Source: Saksenaea vasiformis B4078 | Lineage: Eukaryota; Mucoromycota; Mucoromycetes; Mucorales; Saksenaeaceae | DNA: 64,000 nt | Assembly (NCBI GenBank): GCA_000697055.1 | Contig: JNDT01002236.1 | Location: forward strand, 310,001-374,000 | Direction: 5' to 3' | In this document: positions 58,998 through 64,000 of the stretch, in pieces | How positions within the stretch are numbered: the first letter of the stretch is position 1 | Layout of the letters: each line of letters opens with the position of its first letter | Translations under genes and position numbers: made by a program | The notes under the pieces: model-generated | Database searches by the model: none | The model's input: the letters and a program-made list of their open reading frames with translations, nothing else | What the model was told of the DNA's origin: nothing

Positions 58998-60144
58998 CTA
59001 AGACCACGATCGGCTTCGTCTTCTTCTATGTCTGTCTGGAGTCGGGGAACGGCTACGGCGGCTACGTCTGTATCTACGATCCCGATCATAGTCACGGCGT
59101 CTCTCACCCATGTATTCTCCGGGTGTAGGCGTGTGAGGACGGTGAGTGACCGAGTAATCCACACGGATTTTGCGATCGTCAATTTCCTTTGGCATCTAGT
59201 TAGCCATTGTCTCCTTTTTAACTTTGTTTGCCTAATGTCTTACCAAGCCATTCGTCTCCTCGCGAGCATGCGTAGCTTCCTCCTCTGTTTTGAAAGTAAT
59301 AAATCCAAATCCTCTCGATCTGTTGCTCTAAAAAGCCAATTAATATGTTACGAGAGAAAACAAGACTGCAGCTTACTCGATGGTCATAGACGATGGTGAC
59401 CTTTTCCAAAGTACCGTACTTAGAAAACACATCCTCCAAATCAACCTCACGTGTTCTTAAACTCAAACCAAATACACCGAGAATGTTAGATCGTTCAGGC
59501 GCGTCCTAAATCACAAGTTAACTACATTGGTTCTATCAATATAGCATAGAACTTACTCTCGTGCCGTGGAACTCCTTGTCCTTTCTGTATAAAATTTTTA
59601 AGAATCATGTTCTAATCAAGTCACACTGGCATACTAACCTTTCTGTAGCAGGACGATACCGGCGAGGAGGAGGAGATCGACGACGAGAGTAGCTAATAAT
59701 GAAAGCTTGCCGTTTACATTTCCGACTACATAGACAAGACTAACGCGTCAAAACCATTTGCATACCTTCTTCTTCTTCTACGATCTCTGCTTCTCGATCG
59801 TGACCACGAGGGTGATCGACGTCTCGATCTGCGAGAAGAACGCTGAGAACGACTGCGGCTGCGGCCACGTCGAGGCGAACGAGAACGGGAACGGTATCTG
59901 GGAGAGCGCGAACGGCTGACGCTGCGACTACCGCGGCGTCTGGGGGAGACACTGCGGCTTCGAGAACGAGAGCGAGAACGCGAGCGCGAACGCTCAGCGA
60001 AACGATCTTCCCTCTGTTCGTCTACGGCAGCAGCAGCTTCCGCTACTGGTGGTCTGTCGTAAGGCGTAGTCTGATCCTAATGTCAAAAATTAGTTAAATT
60101 GCTGTTCCATTGGGTTGATGATTAGACTCTGAAAAATTTACCAT
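58998..60144 (-). CDS. TRA2: Transformer-2-like SR splicing factor (RS-RRM-RS)
   Basis: Nuclear SR-type RNA-binding protein that would bind exonic purine-rich enhancers. The first coding exon seems to be the ATG alone (60144-60142): ATG is followed directly by a donor (GTAAAT) and spliced to [18 protein letters not shown]. An N-terminal RS domain ([25 protein letters not shown]) precedes the linker [19 protein letters not shown]. The RRM has RNP2 as [10 protein letters not shown] and RNP1 as ATDREGFGFITF, with EEEATHACEETNG, and the Tra2-type exit [20 protein letters not shown] followed by [10 protein letters not shown] short C-terminal RS tail ends [11 protein letters not shown]. About 260 residues in six exons. 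The RS-RRM-RS order and the [10 protein letters not shown] linker are diagnostic for Tra2, and the Tyr/Arg-rich tail replaces the usual Gly linker. Confidence 0.92.
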
Positions 60145-62022
60145 GGCACCAAGTACAAGATGTCTTGTTTCCAGCAAAAACCCGTGCGAGATTTTTTTGT
60201 GTACAAATTATCAGTCACGCCACTCCGCCTCTCTTCTTCTTGGGTTTGGCACCGCTTCACACAGGATCTACGGAACGCAGTCCATCATCACTTTTCTTCT
60301 TTGTATGTAATCTATACAGACCTGTAGTCTAATGGCCATGTGGGGAGAGTCGACATACATAATAAAAGTGTGAAAGAGGCACGCTTGGCCGGCGGCGCCC
60401 GGTTTCTTTTAGGGAAGAGATCCACTGTGTGATACATTTATGACTCAAAAAAAAAAGGAAGGCGAAAGTAAGCACTTAACCAGAAAAAATGCAAAGGTGC
60501 ACCACTTAAGTATGCGTGGTGTCGTATCTTTGCCGGTGATGCGTGCATTTGACAAAATGTGCGCATGATATGATCTTCCTGAGTAACAGTAGATGCTTAA
60601 AACGTCATAAGACATCCATTGTTGTGAGCAAAACGGTTCATCTATGTAGAAGGATTCGATAATCATTCCACAGGATAAGCGCCTTTCGAAGGATGAATAT
60701 GAGTAGAACGCGGATTACCATTTTCTTGTCATTTTAAATTATTTGCTGAGTTAGTTCCGCACGAAGTTCATGCTAAGAAAGGAAGTCGTTTTACATTGAT
60801 CTGGTGCGTCCAGCGTTGTGTCCGTGTTAGAGATAGGCTCGGACAAGCAGCGGAACTTGATCTAACATAGAGTTGGTCAAACGTTAGCAGCCACTGTGAA
60901 GCATGCCTACGAATGTTCCGACCAGCCTCGGAGGGAAGATAACGGTCTCTGGAAAACCCATGAACAATCCGACTTTGAAATGCAGTTGCAAAAGTGCTTA
61001 AGCTATTATGCTTTTGCTAGTAAAGATACTGTGTGAACTAACTGCTAGACGAAATAAAGTCTTTCTGGGATTGTACGACGTAGTGCAACAGAATCGGCAG
61101 ACTCACGATGCAACGAATATACAGAAATTTAGTTTCACGTCCTGCTCCATCTTTCTATTATGTGCTTCCATATGTCGAGATATATCATTCTCGGATGCTA
61201 CCCTGGATTCTAGGTTAAGGCATTTTTGGTAACAATACCACAATCACTAACGTTTGTGAAAACAAGGATCCGCGACGTACATCTATGGATCGCCACATCA
61301 GTGACTCTGGTTGCACGACCAGCTGCATATGACAGACAAAAGCACATGAGTAATCTTGGATGTGTATTTCATCAAAGCTACATACAGGGGTGTTAAAGCG
61401 AGCAGACCTGAAGAAAGAGATGATTTGTGCGTCTGACTTCTGCTATGCTATATCCTCTAGCACAAATTGAATATTTCTGTCGCAGATTACTATTCCTAGA
61501 TCCATTATTGATCATCCACCATCCCCACTGCCTCATTAGAAATACAGATCGCTGTCTTGTTTCCCAAACTACATCCTTGGTGTCGTATCTCAAGGATGCG
61601 ACATGAAGACGATGATGCAGTGACGTGTCAAACAGCCTTGCTGGAACCGTTTGGTCGCAAGCATCACCAAACACGTCTGCCATGTTCTCCAGATACAATG
61701 AAGGCTCAAGTCTATTAGAAGTAGTAATCTTAGCGTCCCGGCATAGTATTTGTTGCATACATCAGCAAGCAAGCGGGTGTGGATAATGCCCAACTCTTGA
61801 TTCACACATCATCGCCATACCCTTGTAGAGGTGACGGTACAGGTAAACAACACGATAAGGGTCCATCGCACGTAGTTTTGGCGATTTAACAAGATCAGAC
61901 ATATCATCATACACAGAAGAAAACAAAGGATATATGTAAATGAAAGGAAGTCATAGATGTAGAATGAACAAGGACAGACGGGAGGGAAGGGAAGGATTTC
62001 CTAAACTTTTCGCTACCTAGTG
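60145..62022. other. Intergenic with an unrecognised minus-strand open frame
   Basis: Between Tra2 and the Mga2-like gene. Pyrimidine-rich Tra2 promoter side at 60200-60310. Minus-strand frames 61393-61758 (121 codons) and 61590-61805 overlap in different frames and may be parts of one decayed element. The plus-strand frame 61008-61232 is unrecognised. Confidence 0.4.
61393..61758 (-). pseudogene. Possible relic of an unidentified element (121-codon open frame)
   Basis: Open frame with non-low-complexity sequence (LYLENMADVFGDACDQ..., RQRSVFLMRQWGWWM). Upstream on the same strand, another frame reads DPYRVVYLYRHLYKGMAMM, broken by a stop before it reaches this one. I do not recognise the family, and no function is assigned. 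Confidence 0.25.
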
Positions 62023-64000
62023 CTAATAAATGCGAACATATTGTTGTCGGAATCCTGAAATGCCAATGATAGAGTCCATAATGCCTGGATGCGATGAGAC
62101 AAATTGGAAGATTAACAATACCACCATCACTAATCAAGCGGTGTTAATACAGCACGGGGTTACGTTGAGCAAACTTACAACACAATAATGGGACCCAAAA
62201 CACAAATAGTCTTCGGTCTCTTCGCTTCTTCTCGACAGTATCGTGGTAATAATGTGCATCTGCATGATCATACGTGGAGGATGAAGACGACGAGGCAGGT
62301 GCAGATACAGTTGCTGAGTCACTGTATGTCCATTGGTGTGGTTGTTTTTGGTTTGAGCGTTGTGCTGGAGATTCTTCAGCGATGGATCGACTTCCCGCGC
62401 CCATGGCGTATGCCAACGCCATATACCAGGCAAGTGTCTGCTCTGGCTCCTCTGTCCCCGATTTGTTTTGCTCGTTCGAAAACAGAACAGACATATTCGC
62501 AATCATGGCTGTTGGTCGAGGGAACTGTAACAAATGATCCGTGATTGTCTTTAGGTTGAGATCCGTTGGCTTGGCTGGCATATTATTTTTCAAATTTTGG
62601 AGGAATGAGTTGTCTGTTGATTGTGGTACACTCTTTTCTTTACTGTGTTGCTGGAAATGTGATAAAGTTCGCTGCATCCATGTTGATTTTACTTGTCCGT
62701 GCTCTTCATCTGACGACAGCAAGCCTGCTCGTCCGTGAACTGCTTCAGCATCAGGTATTTCGTCTGCTGAATGTGATATACCATCATCCTCTTGAAGGTA
62801 TTGGATAGAGGTAAGTGGCTGTCGCTGCCGCCGTCTCTGGCGCAGTCCTGTGTTGATATGGATAGTGCTTTGGTCTGATACCGAGGAATCCGAGAGATAA
62901 GCATGTGGCATTGGTTGTGTCACATCTGCACGCTCCTCCATATCGCTATCTAACCATATGCTGTCTTCGTCTCCACTTTCCGTATCTGTATCGACATCAG
63001 CGCCCATATCGGATGATAAGTCTTCACGGTATGAATCTGATAGGTTGTCTTCTGTTAACGATTCGGATTGGAGCACAAGCGACTTAATTTTGCTGTTGCT
63101 GGTAAGATCAGCTGCTTTCTTGTTCCACAAGTTGATAATCTCGGCATCAGCTTCGCCATCTGTTAACAAAATCTCAACGACTTCCTCATGGTTGAAGAGC
63201 GCTGCAAAGTGCAAAGCTGTATAACCGTTACGATCTGCAGTATCAACGGCACAACCCAGCTCAAGCAATGATCTGGTCAAGTTACCAAAGCCAAGAATGC
63301 TTGCAAGATGGAGCATTGTATGGCCCTGTGCATTTGTCAAAGATACATCGGCAGATTCTACGTCTTCCATTGTGTCCATAACCTCAAGCACCTGCATGAT
63401 ATGCTTTTCCAGGGACATCTGGCGTTGTTGTGTCTGCTGCCCGCTGCTGTTGTTGTTACTTGCAGTGCCACCGCCGCTTTGTTGATTTTGATTGCCACCT
63501 TGTACAATTCGCATAGCAATCTCCCTTGCATCTTCAACTTTTCCGGTCATCTTTAAGCCGACAACCTGCAGAGCAAGTTCCATCAAGGCTCGATCGTTCT
63601 CGTTGTAATATGTAAACAAAGTGACGTCTTGGCTATCGATAACTAATGGGAATTCCTTAAAAGATACGACCACTGCACCAGGATCGACAGCTGGCGGTAA
63701 AATACAAACAAGGGTGTTGGGTGACCAGTAGTGCGTCGCTGCTGCTGCAACCTCACCGAAAAGACAGGTTAGACCGGGTCGGAAACCAGTTCCGAGAATG
63801 GTAACCTCAATCCCACCATAGGTTGGCCCTTCGCTTGGGATAAGGCGTTGTAATTGGGGCCTCTCGGCAGCGGATTGTGGATTAGCGACAGGATATTTGT
63901 CGGTAGCAGTAGGAGTGACAACGCCAAGGAACTCTTGGTTTAATGGTACCGAAGTAACCATTTGTTGCGGTTGTAGCATTGCACTTGATCCGATAACGTC
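62023..64000 (-). CDS. MGA2: Mga2/Spt23-like membrane-anchored transcription factor (5' end beyond window)
   Basis: ER-anchored transcriptional activator of the Mga2/Spt23 family, which is cleaved by ubiquitin/proteasome processing to control lipid-desaturase and hypoxic genes in yeast. The visible part has an IPT/TIG domain (PSEGPTYGGIEVTILGTGFR; THYWSPNTLVCILPPAVDPG), a Gln/Asn linker, two ankyrin repeats (NAQGHTMLHLASILGFGNLT; DRNGYTALHFAALFNHEEVV), an acidic Ser/Asp region and the juxtamembrane KKRRDRRLFVFWVPLLC. The transmembrane helix is completed across an intron: splicing to the acceptor GATTAG gives LMVVLLIFQFVSS, then IIGISGFRQQYVRIY and the stop at 62023. The open frame reaches base 64000 with no stop, and the family's long N-terminal half should lie beyond the edge. 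The Met at 63979 is unlikely to be the real start. Confidence 0.88.

Noticed and set aside
1..64000. tRNA, rRNA or CRISPR arrays
   Set aside because: No cloverleaf with a matching T-loop and acceptor was found by eye, no rRNA-like block, and the tandem repeats lack repeat-spacer structure. A tRNA scan would be needed to exclude tRNAs fully.

Overview
The window is eukaryotic nuclear DNA, most likely from a filamentous fungus of the Mucoromycota (Mucorales or a close relative). Genes are close together and split by very short GT-AG introns (about 38-70 nt, often with a CTAAC/CTNAC-like branch site). The gene set is typical fungal housekeeping (GPI transamidase PIG-T, ABCE1/Rli1, APC3/Cdc27, Furry/Tao3, a Kre9-like GPI-anchored wall protein, Mga2/Spt23). 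Between the gene clusters lie islands of decayed transposons and repeats, including a Fanzor (eukaryotic TnpB-like) gene. Species-level placement is inference.

Layout. 1-1402 (-): divergent poly(A) polymerase, cut by the left edge. 1999-2900 (-): Kre9/Knh1-type Ser/Thr-rich GPI protein. 2.9-6.1 kb: no supported gene. 6137-7375 (+): coiled-coil/acidic protein of unknown function. 8300-8916 (+): Ypd1-type HPt phosphotransfer protein. 10371-11877 (-): TBC1D20/Gyp8-type Rab GAP. 11.9-18.5 kb: mobile island with a multi-exon Fanzor gene (13585-16873, -) and, divergently, the SWIM-domain tail of a MULE transposase (17693-18372, +). 18565-20729 (+): PIG-T. 20969-22805 (+): mitochondrial PDK/BCKDK-type kinase. 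24992-26142 (+): bHLH factor. 26.1-30.8 kb: repeat-bearing intergenic DNA with a pogo-like MITE (29762-29939). 30853-32022 (+): Bsd2/Ndfip adaptor. 32342-34738 (+): APC3/Cdc27. 35918-38255 (+): Rli1/ABCE1. 38612-39424 (-): HDDC2/YGK1-type HD-domain nucleotidase. 40742-47863 (+): Furry/Tao3/Mor2. 47911-48409 (-): EMC5. 49569-51498 (-): Srp40/Nopp140. 51.5-59 kb: second mobile/repeat island with an inverted-repeat element, three tandem-repeat arrays and a second, decayed Fanzor copy (55.85-56.74 kb, +). 58998-60144 (-): Tra2-like SR protein. 62023-right edge (-): Mga2/Spt23-like IPT/ankyrin membrane transcription factor, 5' end missing.

The host genes do not form one pathway. Themes are RNA and ribosome biology (PAP, Tra2, Rli1, Srp40), ER/GPI/membrane homeostasis (PIG-T, EMC5, Bsd2, TBC1D20, Mga2), and growth or cell-cycle control (APC3, Furry, Ypd1). 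The most interesting item is the Fanzor locus: all three RuvC acidic residues and the zinc-ribbon cysteines can be read from spliced exons. It sits 0.8 kb from a MULE transposase remnant and has a decayed relative 40 kb away. Splice structures were assembled by eye from frame and splice-site matches and should be treated as models.
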